Assembly (NCBI RefSeq): GCF_016907895.1
Contig: NZ_JAFBCV010000001.1
Span: 62,001 to 126,000 of the forward strand
Origin: Shouchella xiaoxiensis
Lineage (GTDB): Bacteria > Bacillota > Bacilli > Bacillales > Bacillaceae_D
DNA length: 64,000 nucleotides
Direction of reading: 5' to 3'
Shown: piece by piece, positions 22,345-32,491 of the stretch
How the letters are laid out: every line of letters begins with the position of its first letter
How positions within the stretch are numbered: position 1 is the first letter of the stretch
The notes under the pieces: model-generated
Told to the model about the DNA's origin: nothing
What the model saw: only the letters and a program-made list of their open reading frames with translations
Databases searched by the model: none
Program-made: the position numbers and the translations under genes

Positions 22345-23845
22345 ATGTCATTCAAAGTTGCCTTTATCGGAGCGGGAAGTATCGGATTTACTAGAACACT
22401 GTTGCGGGATTTGCTCTCCGTCCCAGAATTCAACGCGATCGAAATTGCCTTCACTGACATCAATGCGGAGAACCTACAGATGGTAACAGACCTTTGTCAG
22501 CGGGATTTGAAAGGAAACGGCTTAGACATTGAAATAAGAGCCACGCTTGATCGCAGAGAGGCACTGACGGATGCTCGCTACATCTTTTCCGTTGTGCGAA
22601 TAGGTGGTCTTGAAGCTTTTGAACAAGACATATCGATTCCGTTAAACTATGGAATTGACCAGTGCGTCGGCGATACGCTAAGTGCAGGTGGAATTATGTA
22701 CGGGCAAAGAGGCATTCAGGAAATGCTGGCCATTTGCAAAGACATCCGCGAAGTAGCAGAACAAGACTGCCTCTTGCTGAATTATGCCAATCCGATGGCA
22801 ATGCTAACGTGGGCTTGTCAAACATACGGAGGAGTAAATACCGTTGGCCTTTGTCATGGTGTACAGGGTGGGCATAGGCAGATCGCCAATGTGTTTGATT
22901 TAGACAAAAAAAGAGGTGGATATTGTCTGTGCTGGAATTAACCACCAGACGTGGTACATTCAAATTAAACATAAAGGAAAGGATTTAACAACTTCGCTGC
23001 TTGCGGCATTTGAACAACACCCTGAATACCAACAAACGGAAAAAGTTAGAATTGATATGCTCAAGCGGTTTGGCTACTACAGCACCGAATCCAACGGTCA
23101 TCTAAGTGAATATGTCCCGTGGTATCGCAAACGAATGGACGAAATCATTGATTGGATTGATTTAGGAACATGGATTAATGGAGAAACAGGCGGGTACTTA
23201 CGCGTCTGTACAGAGGGGCGAAATTGGTTTAAAGAGGATTTCCCAAACTGGATGAAGGAACCGGTCCGTGATTATGCGAATGAGGGGCGAGGCGAAGAAC
23301 ACGGCTCTTATATTATTGAAGCGCTTGAAACAGGGCGCATATACCGTGGTCATTTTAACCGGATTAACAAGGGTGTCATTACCAACCTCCCTGATGACTG
23401 CGTGATCGAAGCGCCTGGCTATGTTGATCGGAATGGCATCAATATGCCAATTGTTGGTGATTTGCCCCTCGGCTGCGCTGCCGTGTGCAGCGCAAGCATT
23501 CAGGTTCAGCGCTTAGCCGTCAATGCTGCTGTAACAGGAGATGATCAGCTATTGCGGCAAGCATTTATGATGGACCCGCTAACAGGAGCCGTCTGTACAC
23601 CACCGGAAATTTGGCAGCTTGTTGATGATCTATTAATTGCCCAAGAGAAATGGCTCCCTCAATACGAGGATAGTATTGCAGCAGCAAAACAGAGACAGGA
23701 GACCGAGCCTAGAATTGAAACGAGGAGAACAACCGGAGCGACCAGATTTACCCCAAAAACAATTGACGAATTAAAAGAAAACCGGGCAGAGGCAGTTAAA
23801 AATGCACAGGCAGCTGATAAGGCGGTCGATCGGCCGGCGAGATAA
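22345..23845 (+). pseudogene. GH4 glycosidase (alpha-galacturonidase LplD / alpha-galactosidase type), frameshifted
   Basis: Two fragments together make one complete GH4 protein of about 500 residues. The first (22345-22941) has the NAD-binding FIGAGSIGFTRTLLRD, the DQCVGDTLSAGG loop and the CHGVQGG metal-ligand motif. The second continues in the +1 frame with CAGINHQTWY. The break is in a run of seven A at 22906-22912; removing one A gives an unbroken reading across the joint (DLDKKEVDIVCAGINH). Both halves are otherwise free of stops, so the lesion is recent, a sequencing error, or repaired by slippage. GH4 enzymes use NAD and Mn for an oxidation-elimination mechanism. The 3' end has an unusual basic tail of about 45 residues. 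The substrate (galacturonide or galactoside) is undecided; the pectin context suits either. Confidence 0.82.
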
Positions 23846-24162
23846 ATGGATGGAACGGAATGCTTAGTTGGAGTAATGTCATGGAAAGTGATGTTGCTTC
23901 TTTTTTGTGATTATTTTTAAATCATTCTTGCAAGATTGAGCTTGTTTTAATCAATTTACCGTTAAACCCGCAAAAACCTTCTATGTTTCCTTACTAAAGC
24001 TGAGAGAAGATAAGCAGAATAATGATTTCATCTGTGTAGAAAACGGCTATCTTTTAAAACAGCGGGATACGTACGTGACACGTCATTAACTGTTTTACTA
24101 TGATAATGGTTAATTAATCCAATGCAAGTATGATAAGATAAACAAAAAAAGGAGGTGCTCTT
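23846..24162. other. Intergenic region, 317 nt
   Basis: AT-rich and without a credible gene. A possible promoter for the next gene is GTGACA at 24075-24080 and TATGAT at 24099-24104 with an 18-nt spacer. I see no convincing terminator after the GH4 gene. Confidence 0.35.
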
Positions 24163-24357
24163 TTGATTAGAGGATTGAAACTTGTCGTTCTAGTAGGAAT
24201 GGTGCTCACTTTAGTATTTTTGATCCTATCAATGATAACGGGCTTAGGGGAAAATATCAGGCATGAAGTAACTCAATATTCCATTCTAATCTTTGGAATC
24301 GCGTATGTAATACTGGATCTATTCTCTAAGAGCAAAGAGAATGGGACCGTTAGATAG
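24163..24357 (+). CDS. Small two-segment membrane protein, unknown
   Basis: 64 residues starting at TTG, with an excellent AAAGGAGGTG 6-7 nt before it. Two hydrophobic stretches (LVVLVGMVLTLVFLILSMI and ILIFGIAYVILDLF) and a charged C-terminus (SKSKENGTVR) suggest a hairpin in the membrane. No family recognised. Confidence 0.6.
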   Translation: MIRGLKLVVLVGMVLTLVFLILSMITGLGENIRHEVTQYSILIFGIAYVILDLFSKSKENGTVR

Positions 24358-24480
24358 TAGTTTCCAAGACAATCTGTGAAGGCAAGTAAGTAGAATACAT
24401 AGTTAATTCCTGTAAGAAATTTACTGCCCTTTGTTAAACTAGTAGGGGGCGAAGAGTGCAACGAGATTGTATACTCCAGA

Positions 24481-25209
24481 TTAACGACACTCCCCCTCTC
24501 CTCCAACTCCTCTCCGCACAATATACGTCAAAGCCTTCGTTTTGAGCAAAACGTCCTCTTTCCCACGGGTAATCGTATATTCGAGTGGCTTCACCTGATG
24601 TGTCAGCAGCTCCCAGCCATCGTAATGAGCAGAAAGCATGTTGGTCATCTCGCTTGTCCCCATGTTTACTTCGATGAATGCGTCTCTTTTCTCCTTCGTC
24701 TGGAGCTCAATCTCTTCGACCTCTGTATTGATAATGAGTGCATTTATCCCGCCTGTCTTTGTTCCTGAAGCCATTCGGTCTATCAATTGAGTCAGAACAT
24801 CTTCAGATTCAACATGCTCCAAGCTGGAAACGGCCATGATAAAGTCAAATTGATTGGTAGCAATTGAATACTGACCGACGTCTTCTTTTTGAGCGCAAAT
24901 AAGTGCATCAACGTCATATTGCTTGCTATAAGCAACTAGTTGCTCCAAAGCGGAATCGAGCAAGTCAACACATACGACCGTTCCGCCAGAATCCTTCATT
25001 TTCTGTGCAATCGGTATGCTGTTTCGACCGACTCCTGCTCCTAAGTCAAGCACGTGCAGAGGTTGATCTTTTGGGAGCAAAGAGAACGCCTGCATGACGG
25101 ATGCGACAGGCTTGTGCAGCCAGGAACCGGGTTCAAATAAAGTCTGTGTTGTGTAACAGCGATCGTGATACAGTTTTTCTGCTTGGCGAATGATATCTAC
25201 TTTACTCAA
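24481..25209 (-). CDS. SAM-dependent class I methyltransferase
   Basis: About 242 residues. Motif I of the SAM fold is VLDLGAGVGRNSIPIA near residue 50, followed by an acidic strand end (VVCVDLLD) and a post-core FDFIMAVSSLEHVE. The substrate cannot be told; tellurite-resistance-like and generic small-molecule methyltransferases look alike. The start is probably the TTG at 25209, which has GGGGA 6 nt upstream, rather than the ATG at 25230. It is convergent with the small membrane gene. Confidence 0.78.
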   Translation of the reverse strand: MSKVDIIRQAEKLYHDRCYTTQTLFEPGSWLHKPVASVMQAFSLLPKDQPLHVLDLGAGVGRNSIPIAQKMKDSGGTVVCVDLLDSALEQLVAYSKQYDVDALICAQKEDVGQYSIATNQFDFIMAVSSLEHVESEDVLTQLIDRMASGTKTGGINALIINTEVEEIELQTKEKRDAFIEVNMGTSEMTNMLSAHYDGWELLTHQVKPLEYTITRGKEDVLLKTKALTYIVRRGVGGEGECR

Positions 25210-25358
25210 TCGTATCCCCTTTTCTAACAAAGCAAATCGTTTTCCTTAAGTTTACAAGAGTAATAGAGGAAAAAGAAAGTGTAATTGTTGAAATAATGGC
25301 TAAATCGCTTCTTTATCTGGGTATAGAACAGAGAGACTTTGTAAAAAGGAGTGAGTGG

Positions 25359-25553
25359 ATGCGGAATGTGTTTGTTGTCATTGGTGCTTTATTAGGTGGC
25401 GCGTTCTTCGGTTACGTCGTTATTATGCTGTTTTCCGACATCATGAATTTTCCTCATGCGATGGGACCAGCGGTGTTAGGCGGTATGATTATTGGATTGT
25501 TAATGGTCGTTTTAGCTAAATTAAATCAGTTACTGCAAGTAAAAGGTGATTAA
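25359..25553 (+). CDS. Small membrane protein, unknown
   Basis: 64 residues from the ATG at 25359, which has AAGGAGTGAG upstream; the longer open frame from 25296 lacks a binding site. Two hydrophobic segments (VFVVIGALLGGAFFGYVVIMLF and AVLGGMIIGLLMVVLA). It ends on the base before the NUDIX gene start, so the two are probably co-translated. No family recognised. Confidence 0.6.
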   Translation: MRNVFVVIGALLGGAFFGYVVIMLFSDIMNFPHAMGPAVLGGMIIGLLMVVLAKLNQLLQVKGD

Positions 25554-25952
25554 ATGCAGTTTACGATATCATCCGCATGTCTTGTCTTAAATGAACAAAA
25601 AGAGATGTTGTTAAAGAAAGATCCTGTTCGCGGCTGGGAGATTCCAGGTGGTCTGGTAGAAGCGAATGAAACGTTTAAAGAAGCGGCGGTGAGAGAAGTG
25701 TATGAAGAGACAGGGATTGAGATCGTCATCGGCTCATTCTGCGGCATTTCTCAAGAAGTAAACAAGGGAGCTTGTCATATGTGGTGGTTAGGTCAAGCAG
25801 TTGGAGGACAGCTTACGACGAGTGCAGAAAGTGAAGCGGTTGGTTTTTTCTCTTATCAACAAGCAGTAACGTTAATTAGCAATGAATCGTTTAAAAAAGA
25901 GCTGAGGGCTTGCTATCAGAAAGAAATGCATCCTTTTGCCTTATTTTTATAG
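25554..25952 (+). CDS. NUDIX hydrolase
   Basis: 132 residues with a full Nudix box, from [10 protein letters not shown] to REVYEETGI (about residues 36-58), which binds Mg and hydrolyses nucleoside-diphosphate-linked compounds. The N-terminal strand [18 protein letters not shown] is typical. The ATG directly follows the preceding stop codon. The substrate is unknown; it could be a nucleotide-sanitising or coenzyme-trimming enzyme. Confidence 0.85.
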   Translation: MQFTISSACLVLNEQKEMLLKKDPVRGWEIPGGLVEANETFKEAAVREVYEETGIEIVIGSFCGISQEVNKGACHMWWLGQAVGGQLTTSAESEAVGFFSYQQAVTLISNESFKKELRACYQKEMHPFALFL

Positions 25953-25961
25953 GAAAAAATG

Positions 25962-25994
25962 AGCCCTCTAAAACAGCTAGAAGGGCTCTGACTC
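25962..25994. terminator. Hairpin between convergent genes
   Basis: GAGCCCT at 25962-25968 pairs with AGGGCTC at 25983-25989. It lies between the convergent NUDIX and YjiH-type genes and has A-rich DNA on the left (T-rich for the minus strand), so it can serve the minus-strand gene and probably both. Confidence 0.55.
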
Positions 25995-25997
25995 CAG

Positions 25998-27341
25998 TTA
26001 AAACAACAAAAAAGCAATCGGTGTAACGAGGATCAGCGTAAGCACAACGCGGATAAACCAAACAATGACCATCTTGCCAATGCTGAGCTTGATGTCTGTT
26101 GCGAGAATGCATGGAATGACCGCTGAGAAAAACAGGACGGAAGAGACAGACATAACGGCTATGATGAAACGGGTCACGATATCTGCTTCAACAACGAGCA
26201 GGGCTGGCAAAAAGATCTCCGAAATCGAGATGGCCGCAGCTTTGGCTGCAAGCATGGGATCTGGTAGTTGCAAAAGGGCCGTAAGTGGATAAAACAAATA
26301 CCCGGCGAAGTCAAACACAGGTGTATAGGTGGCGAGCACAAGACCGAGCAAGCCAATCGACATAATCGTCGGCAAGATGCTCATCGTCATGACTAACCCT
26401 TCTTTTAAACTTTTAAACGCTTCTTTAAAGAAAGATCGGTTTGTTGCGGCTGTATCAATCGCTTCATTCCAAGCTTTTTTCATGCGTGTAGAGAATCCGA
26501 GTTTTTGCAATGCTTCTTTCTGTGGTTCTGAACCGGGATAGTAATCGTCTTTCATAGTGCTCAAAGGCCAAATACGGGCAGTGATTGCCGTCACGGCAAA
26601 GGTGACGATAAACGATACGATAAAATACGTTGTCCAAATCGACATTAAGTCAAGCGTGTTGGCAATGACGACCATAAAGGTAACCGAGACGGTTGAAAAG
26701 CCTGTCGCAATGATGGAAGCTTCTCGAAATGAATAGATTCCTTGTTTGTATAAGGAATTCGTGACGAGCAGGCCAACGGAATAACTACCAACAAAGGAAG
26801 CGATTGCGTCAAGCGACGAGCGACCGGGTGTTTTAAAAATAGGACGCATAATCGGTTCCATCATATTTCCGAGAAATTCAAGCAAGCCATAGCCGATTAA
26901 AACAGTCAGGAAGAGCGCACCAATCGGAACGAGCAGACTGACTGGGGTAATGAGAGAGTTGAGTAAAAACGGCCCCATATCAGGAGCGAACAGCCAGGCT
27001 GGGCCAATCCCGAATAAGATCAGCGCTCCGCTTATAAATCCAAGTATTTTGAAAATAGATAAGACAAGATCGGTCGCTGATTTGTTCCATTTCTTTGTAT
27101 AAAAGGGGTAGACCGCCCCGAGCAGAAGGATGATAAAGATGTAGACATACACAGCCGATTCTGCTTGACGGAAGAGCGTAACAAAGTGGTCGAGGGGAAT
27201 CGAGCTTCTGTCGGAAATCGTAATAGGGACGAAGAACATGAAAATACCAAATAAACTAAAAAAAAGAAATTTAGCCATTGCTAACGTTGCGTTTTTCTTC
27301 GGTCCTTTCGTTTGATTGATGGGTGTGTCTTCCTGGTTCAT
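25998..27341 (-). CDS. YjiH-family membrane transporter (nucleoside-recognition/GATE domain)
   Basis: 447 residues, about ten hydrophobic segments, with the GATE-domain signature SLDAIASFVGSYSVGLLVTN and IIATGFSTVSVTFMVVIANT. The start at 27341 has AGAGGAGG 8 nt upstream; the longer frame to 27425 has no binding site. YjiH proteins have no proven substrate. It is divergent from hutI across 253 nt, and I believe this linkage recurs in other Firmicutes, so uptake of histidine, urocanate or a related compound is a fair hypothesis. Confidence 0.75.
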   Translation of the reverse strand: MNQEDTPINQTKGPKKNATLAMAKFLFFSLFGIFMFFVPITISDRSSIPLDHFVTLFRQAESAVYVYIFIILLLGAVYPFYTKKWNKSATDLVLSIFKILGFISGALILFGIGPAWLFAPDMGPFLLNSLITPVSLLVPIGALFLTVLIGYGLLEFLGNMMEPIMRPIFKTPGRSSLDAIASFVGSYSVGLLVTNSLYKQGIYSFREASIIATGFSTVSVTFMVVIANTLDLMSIWTTYFIVSFIVTFAVTAITARIWPLSTMKDDYYPGSEPQKEALQKLGFSTRMKKAWNEAIDTAATNRSFFKEAFKSLKEGLVMTMSILPTIMSIGLLGLVLATYTPVFDFAGYLFYPLTALLQLPDPMLAAKAAAISISEIFLPALLVVEADIVTRFIIAVMSVSSVLFFSAVIPCILATDIKLSIGKMVIVWFIRVVLTLILVTPIAFLLF

Positions 27342-27436
27342 GATAGCTTCCTCCTCTTTTAAAAAGAATGCGCTGCAAAGCTTTCTAGTAGTATACGAAA
27401 AAAAATGAACCGAAAAATAGTTCAAATTTTACAGGG

Positions 27437-27448
27437 TTTGTAGACAAA
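27437..27448. promoter_or_regulatory. Small palindrome in the yjiH-hutI divergent region
   Basis: TTTGTAGACAAA (TTTGT-AG-ACAAA) is an inverted repeat about midway between the two start codons, a position suited to an operator serving both genes. It is short and may be chance. Confidence 0.25.
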
Positions 27449-27594
27449 AAAGGTTTCTAATTAAATGGAAATGTCGCTTTTCAGGTAGACGAATCGTAGA
27501 TCTGTATAGGAAATCGTAAAAATGTGCTGTAACGATGGTGGAAGATTTACGGTATCGTACAATTATAGACAAAGACGGAAAGGAAGTTGTTTAT

Positions 27595-28902
27595 ATGGCG
27601 CAACAAGCAATGATTATCCGACATGCAAAACAAGTGCTTACAAGTCAAACAAAGGTCCCGCTAACAGGAAACGAGATGGAAGATGGATTACTTGTTATCG
27701 AAAACGGAGCTGTGTGGATTGAGGAAGGTCGCATTGTCATGGTCGGACCAGATACAGATGTGTGGAACGCTTATGAAGCAAGTGGCAAGAATGGGGCCAA
27801 GGTCATTGATGCTTCGAATCAAATCGTGACTCCGGGTCTTGTTGATCCCCATACTCATATTGTGTTTGCTGGTAGTCGCGAGGAAGAATTCGAAATGCGG
27901 CTTCAGGGCGCTGCCTACATGGATATTATGAATGCAGGTGGTGGGATTCACAGCACGACCCGTTCAACAGCGGCAGCAACGGAAGCAGAGTTGGAAACAG
28001 CAGCAAGAGAGCGCTTAGATGAATTTCTACGCCACGGGGTAACTACAATTGAAGCGAAAAGCGGCTATGGTTTAACGCTTGAAAATGAAAGGAAGCAGCT
28101 GCGCGTTGCCAAGACATTAGATGAGAGCCATCCAATTGACATCGTCTCCACGTTTATGGGTGCTCATGCGATTCCGCTTGAATACAAAGAGAACACAGAT
28201 GAATTTGTCCGAATCATAATTGAAGAAATGATTCCAGTTGTCGCAAAGGAAGGATTGGCTGTCTTTAATGATGTGTTCTGTGAAAAAGGTGTGTTTACGC
28301 CTGAACAGTCAAAGAGAATTTTAGAAGCAGGTAAGCAATACGGCTTGGTTCCAAAAATTCATGCCGATGAAATCGTCTCATATGGTGGGGCTGAGTTAGC
28401 CGCAGAAGTAGGAGCGATCTCTGCCGATCACCTCTTGCAAATATCGGATGAAGGCATCGAGCAAATGGCGAAAGCCGGTGTTATTGGCGTGCTTCTCCCA
28501 GCAACGGCCTTCTTTTTAATGGAGCCAGCTGCCAAAGCCCGCAAAATGATTGAGCGAGGTGTAGCTGTTGCTTTATCAACAGACCGCAATCCCGGCTCAA
28601 GTCCAACAGAGTCGATGCCGTTTGTGATGAACCTTGCTTGTTTAACAATGGGGATGACGCCAAAAGAAGTTATAAGTGCAGCGACAATTAATGCTGCCTT
28701 TGCGATTGGTCAGGCAGAGGATGTCGGTAGTTTGGAGGCCGGTAAAAAAGCTGACGTCATCTTATGGAACGCGCCAAATTACACGTACTTGCAGTATCAT
28801 GTTGGAGTGAACATGGTTGACACGGTCATAAAAAATGGCGAGATCGTTGTTGGTAACCGTATTGTTATTCAAACTGAATCATTCACAGTAAGCGAAAAAT
28901 AA
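27595..28902 (+). CDS. hutI: Imidazolonepropionase
   Basis: Metal-dependent amidohydrolase, 435 residues, that hydrolyses imidazolone-5-propionate to N-formimino-L-glutamate, the third step of histidine breakdown. The metal site motif DPHTHIVFAGSREEEF is clear, with later histidines in IHADE and the Asp in LSTDRNPGSSP. The ATG at 27595 is chosen because AAAGGAAG lies 8 nt before it and the product then aligns with usual HutI N-termini. hutH, hutG and the antiterminator hutP are not in the window. A hairpin follows. Confidence 0.94.
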   Translation: MAQQAMIIRHAKQVLTSQTKVPLTGNEMEDGLLVIENGAVWIEEGRIVMVGPDTDVWNAYEASGKNGAKVIDASNQIVTPGLVDPHTHIVFAGSREEEFEMRLQGAAYMDIMNAGGGIHSTTRSTAAATEAELETAARERLDEFLRHGVTTIEAKSGYGLTLENERKQLRVAKTLDESHPIDIVSTFMGAHAIPLEYKENTDEFVRIIIEEMIPVVAKEGLAVFNDVFCEKGVFTPEQSKRILEAGKQYGLVPKIHADEIVSYGGAELAAEVGAISADHLLQISDEGIEQMAKAGVIGVLLPATAFFLMEPAAKARKMIERGVAVALSTDRNPGSSPTESMPFVMNLACLTMGMTPKEVISAATINAAFAIGQAEDVGSLEAGKKADVILWNAPNYTYLQYHVGVNMVDTVIKNGEIVVGNRIVIQTESFTVSEK

Positions 28903-28917
28903 TCCACCTATTCAATA

Positions 28918-28955
28918 AAATCGCTCCTCGATCGGTTAGCGGGGAGCGATTTATA
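28918..28955 (+). terminator. Hairpin between hutI and hutU
   Basis: AAATCGCTCC at 28918-28927 pairs with GGAGCGATTT at 28943-28952 (10 bp, 15-nt loop) with a short T-rich end. It may be a weak terminator or an mRNA-processing hairpin. Confidence 0.6.
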
Positions 28956-29053
28956 CTAGTGGTCAGAACCAATAAGACGCAATGAAAAGACAAAATCGTT
29001 TAACCAATTAAGCAATTCGTTACGAAAAACCCAACTTCCGGAGGTCGAAGTCG

Positions 29054-30721
29054 ATGGCAAATCAAACAAATCAACGCGTGATCCGAGCAGATCGAGGCAC
29101 GAATTTAAGCTGTAAAGGCTGGGAGCAGGAAGCGGCGCTACGGATGTTAATGAACAATCTTGATCCTGAGGTAGCAGAAAATCCGGATGAGCTTGTTGTG
29201 TATGGTGGAATTGGAAAAGCGGCGCGAAACTGGGAATCATTTGATGCGATTGTCGCTTCCCTTAAGGATTTAGAAAATGATGAAACACTACTCGTTCAAT
29301 CAGGAAAGCCTGTCGGTATCTTTCGGACGCAGGAAGCGGCGCCTCGAGTGTTAATTGCAAATTCCAATCTTGTGCCTGCCTGGGCAAACTGGGATCATTT
29401 TTATGAGCTCGAGGATAAAGGGCTAATGATGTATGGTCAGATGACGGCAGGAAGTTGGATTTATATCGGTGCCCAAGGCATTTTACAAGGGACTTATTTG
29501 AGCTTTATTGAAGCGGCAAAAAAAGCATTTGGTCGTCCTGATTTAACAGGGAAATTCATTCTGACTGGCGGTATGGGTGGAATGAGTGGAGCTCAGCCAT
29601 TGGCAGGAAAAATGGCCAAAGGTGTGATCCTTGTCGTTGAGGTTGAGAAAAGCAGGATTGAGCGAAAGATTAAAGAAGGCTACTGTGATTACATCGCAGA
29701 AGATCTTGATGAAGCGTTGAAGCTTGTTGATCAATATACACAGCAAGGAACACCAGCCTCGATTGGTCTTGTTGGCAACTGTGCCGATGTTCTGCCGGAA
29801 CTAGTTAATCGGGGAATTACGCCGGATATTGTTACCGACCAAACAAGTGCACACGACCCGATTAATGGTTATGTTCCAAACGGAATGACGCTCGACGAAG
29901 CCTACGCACTAAGAAAAACCAATCCGAAAGAATATGAGCAAAAAGCAATTGCGGCAATGGGTGAACATGTGCAGGCAATGCTTGACTTACAGAAAGCCGG
30001 TGCGGAAACGTTCGATTACGGAAACAACATTCGGGCTTATGCTAAACAAGCAGGTGTGGAAAACGCTTTTCACTTCCCAGGCTTTGTGCCTGCCTATATT
30101 CGTCCACTTTTCTGTGAAGGAAAGGGCCCTTTCCGTTGGGCTGCTTTGTCAGGAAACCCTGAAGATATTTACAAAACCGATCAAGTGGCAATGGAGATGT
30201 TTAAAGAAGATGAAGCGCTGGTGAACTGGATTGAAATGGCGCAAAAAATGGTGAAGTGGCAGGGACTCCCAGCAAGAATATGTTGGCTTGGCTACGGCGA
30301 CCGAGATCGCTTTGCTTTAAAGATTAATGAAATGGTTGCTAGTGGTGAGTTAGAAGCACCGATTGTGTTTGGTCGTGACCATCTCGACTGTGGTTCGGTT
30401 GCTTCACCGAATCGGGAAACGGAAGCAATGAAGGACGGAAGCGATGCGGTTGCAGATTGGCCCATTTTAAATGCCTTAGTAAATACGGCCGGTGGAGCAA
30501 GCTGGGTTAGCGTTCATCACGGCGGCGGTGTTGGAATGGGCTATTCGATGCATGCGGGACAGGTAATTGTTGCTGATGGTAGTGAGGCGGCAAGACAGCG
30601 GATTGAGCGTGTGCTTGTGTCCGACCCGGGCATGGGAGTCATCCGCCATGCAGATGCTGGCTATAGCAAAGCCATTAAAGTAGCCAAAGAAAAAAACGTT
30701 CATATACCAATGCAAGATTAA
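29054..30721 (+). CDS. hutU: Urocanate hydratase (urocanase)
   Basis: 555 residues, full length. It adds water to urocanate using tightly bound NAD as an electrophile, giving imidazolone propionate for HutI. The active-site cysteine is residue 410 in [14 protein letters not shown], the position known from Pseudomonas. The segments [38 protein letters not shown] and [19 protein letters not shown] are canonical. CGGAGG stands 9 nt before the ATG. A terminator follows, so it is separated from the second urocanase. Confidence 0.94.
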   Translation: MANQTNQRVIRADRGTNLSCKGWEQEAALRMLMNNLDPEVAENPDELVVYGGIGKAARNWESFDAIVASLKDLENDETLLVQSGKPVGIFRTQEAAPRVLIANSNLVPAWANWDHFYELEDKGLMMYGQMTAGSWIYIGAQGILQGTYLSFIEAAKKAFGRPDLTGKFILTGGMGGMSGAQPLAGKMAKGVILVVEVEKSRIERKIKEGYCDYIAEDLDEALKLVDQYTQQGTPASIGLVGNCADVLPELVNRGITPDIVTDQTSAHDPINGYVPNGMTLDEAYALRKTNPKEYEQKAIAAMGEHVQAMLDLQKAGAETFDYGNNIRAYAKQAGVENAFHFPGFVPAYIRPLFCEGKGPFRWAALSGNPEDIYKTDQVAMEMFKEDEALVNWIEMAQKMVKWQGLPARICWLGYGDRDRFALKINEMVASGELEAPIVFGRDHLDCGSVASPNRETEAMKDGSDAVADWPILNALVNTAGGASWVSVHHGGGVGMGYSMHAGQVIVADGSEAARQRIERVLVSDPGMGVIRHADAGYSKAIKVAKEKNVHIPMQD

Positions 30722-30727
30722 TCAGAA

Positions 30728-30756
30728 GAGAGGGCCAAATTGGCTCCTCTCTTTCA
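30728..30756 (+). terminator. Rho-independent terminator after hutU
   Basis: GAGAGG at 30728-30733 pairs with CCTCTC at 30746-30751, extended by an inner GCCA/TGGC stem, followed by TTT. It separates hutU from the paralogue gene. Confidence 0.7.
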
Positions 30757-30796
30757 GCCATTATTATGAGAGAATGGATGAAAGGAGGTGGAGTGC

Positions 30797-32443
30797 GTGA
30801 CGATTCAAGCACATCGTTCTCCTAAGGGAATTGAAAAAACATGCAAAACATGGGAGATTGAAGCGTTAAAGCGCCTCTTGCTAAACTGCCTCGACCCACA
30901 AATTGCTCAGGATCGTGACCAGCTTATTGTTTATGGTGGAACAGGAAAAGCAGTTCGACATCAAGCAGCTTTTAACACAATAGTAACCGAACTGGAAACA
31001 CTAGCGGCAGATGAAACTTTGTTAATCCAATCAGGTAAACCCGTTGGAAAATTTCGTACCTATACGAGTTTTCCCCGCGTGGTGGCATCAAGTTCAATGC
31101 TTGTGCCGTCAGCTTCAAACTGGCAAACCTTTGCTGAGTTAGAGGCAAAAGGGTTAACAACGTATGGACAATCAACGGCTGCCGCTTGGGCCTATATCGG
31201 TGTGCAAGGTATTTTACAGACGACGTTTGAAACAATGGGAGAAATTGCCGAGCGTCATTTTTTAGGTACATTACAAGGGCGAATTGTTCTTACTTCAGGT
31301 CTTGGCGCGCTAGGGGCGGCACAACCGTTATCTGTCACGATGCATGGCGGCGTTGCCATTGTTGTTGAAGCGGATCAAGCTAAAATGTGGAAGGCCGTTG
31401 ACAACAATTATTGCGATGTGGTCGCTCATACGTTAACAGAAGCGATTCGGTTAGCAGAGGAAGCAATTAAGAAGCGTCAACCACTCTCAATTGCTTTACA
31501 TGGGCATGCGGGTGAAGTGTATACCACTTGTGTTGAGCGGGACTGGATACCAGATATCGTAACAGATCAAACAGCAGCTCATGATTTGTTAAACGGTTAC
31601 ATACCAACAGGAATGAGCATAAAGCAAGCAAATCAGTTACGAATGAAGAAACCGAAAGAGTACAGGGCGCTGGCAGGTGCATCAATCGTTGCTCAAGTAA
31701 ACGCAATGAGGCGATTACAAGAGGTAGGCTCAGTTGTATTCGAGTATGGCAATAATTTGCGCTGGCAGGCAGAGCAGCACGGCAGCGCGGATGCCCGCTT
31801 CATTCATGGTTTTACAGCTGAATACATTCGCCCACTTTATAGTGAGGGGCGGGGCCCTTGTCGCTGGATTGCCTTATCTGGAAACCCAAACGATATTTAT
31901 ACGATTGATGCTTATATTCTTAAGCACTTTAAGAGCGACAGGCGCGTCATCCGCTGGATTGAGTGCGTCCAGGAAAGCATCCACTTTCATGGATTACCGG
32001 CGCGGGCATGCTGGCTTAATTATGAGGAGCGTGTGCTGCTAGCGGAAGCGGTCAATCAAATGGTTGCAGCAGGGGAGTTGGAAGCACCAATCGCCTTTAC
32101 GCGCGATCATTCAGAAGGAAGTTCTATCGCTGCTCCTACGAGAGAAACCGAAGCGATGAAAGACGGCAGCGATGCGGTTGCGGATTGGCCGATTTTAAAC
32201 GCAATGCTAAATGCAAGCGGCGGTGCATCAATGGTTAGCGTTCAGCATGGTGGGGGTGTTGGTATCGGTCTTTCGATTCATTCGGGAATGACGGCCGTGG
32301 CAGATGGCTCTTTTTCTGCCTCAAAGCGACTAGAGCAAGTGATGCGAGCCGATGCCGGCTTAAATATTATTCGTCATGCCGACGCAGGGTACGAGAGTGC
32401 AAGAGAGACAGTAAAGACATATGGCTTAAAAAAGCCTCTTTAA
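30797..32443 (+). CDS. Divergent urocanase paralogue, possibly acting on a modified urocanate
   Basis: 548 residues of the urocanase family starting at GTG 30797, 8 nt after GGAGG. It keeps the active-site cysteine (Cys405 in GLPARACWLNYEER), the NAD-site framework and [17 protein letters not shown]. It differs where HutU proteins are usually fixed: GRDHLD-C-GS becomes TRDHSE-G-SS (residues 435-442), TAGSWIYIG becomes TAAAWAYIG, and [11 protein letters not shown] becomes SGLGALGAAQP. A canonical urocanase lies just upstream, so this one probably has another substrate. Thiourocanate, from ergothioneine, is the best candidate because a known thiourocanate hydratase belongs to this family and the neighbours fit. 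This is inference. It may instead be a redundant isoenzyme. Confidence 0.8.
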   Translation: MTIQAHRSPKGIEKTCKTWEIEALKRLLLNCLDPQIAQDRDQLIVYGGTGKAVRHQAAFNTIVTELETLAADETLLIQSGKPVGKFRTYTSFPRVVASSSMLVPSASNWQTFAELEAKGLTTYGQSTAAAWAYIGVQGILQTTFETMGEIAERHFLGTLQGRIVLTSGLGALGAAQPLSVTMHGGVAIVVEADQAKMWKAVDNNYCDVVAHTLTEAIRLAEEAIKKRQPLSIALHGHAGEVYTTCVERDWIPDIVTDQTAAHDLLNGYIPTGMSIKQANQLRMKKPKEYRALAGASIVAQVNAMRRLQEVGSVVFEYGNNLRWQAEQHGSADARFIHGFTAEYIRPLYSEGRGPCRWIALSGNPNDIYTIDAYILKHFKSDRRVIRWIECVQESIHFHGLPARACWLNYEERVLLAEAVNQMVAAGELEAPIAFTRDHSEGSSIAAPTRETEAMKDGSDAVADWPILNAMLNASGGASMVSVQHGGGVGIGLSIHSGMTAVADGSFSASKRLEQVMRADAGLNIIRHADAGYESARETVKTYGLKKPL

Positions 32444-32491
32444 CGGAAAGCAAAGCGTTGCATCGTCATCAAATAAGAGGAGGAGCAATCA

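Noticed and set aside
27535-27594. Longer N-terminus for HutI
   Set aside because: The ATG at 27595 has a good ribosome site and gives the normal HutI length; the extension is probably leader.
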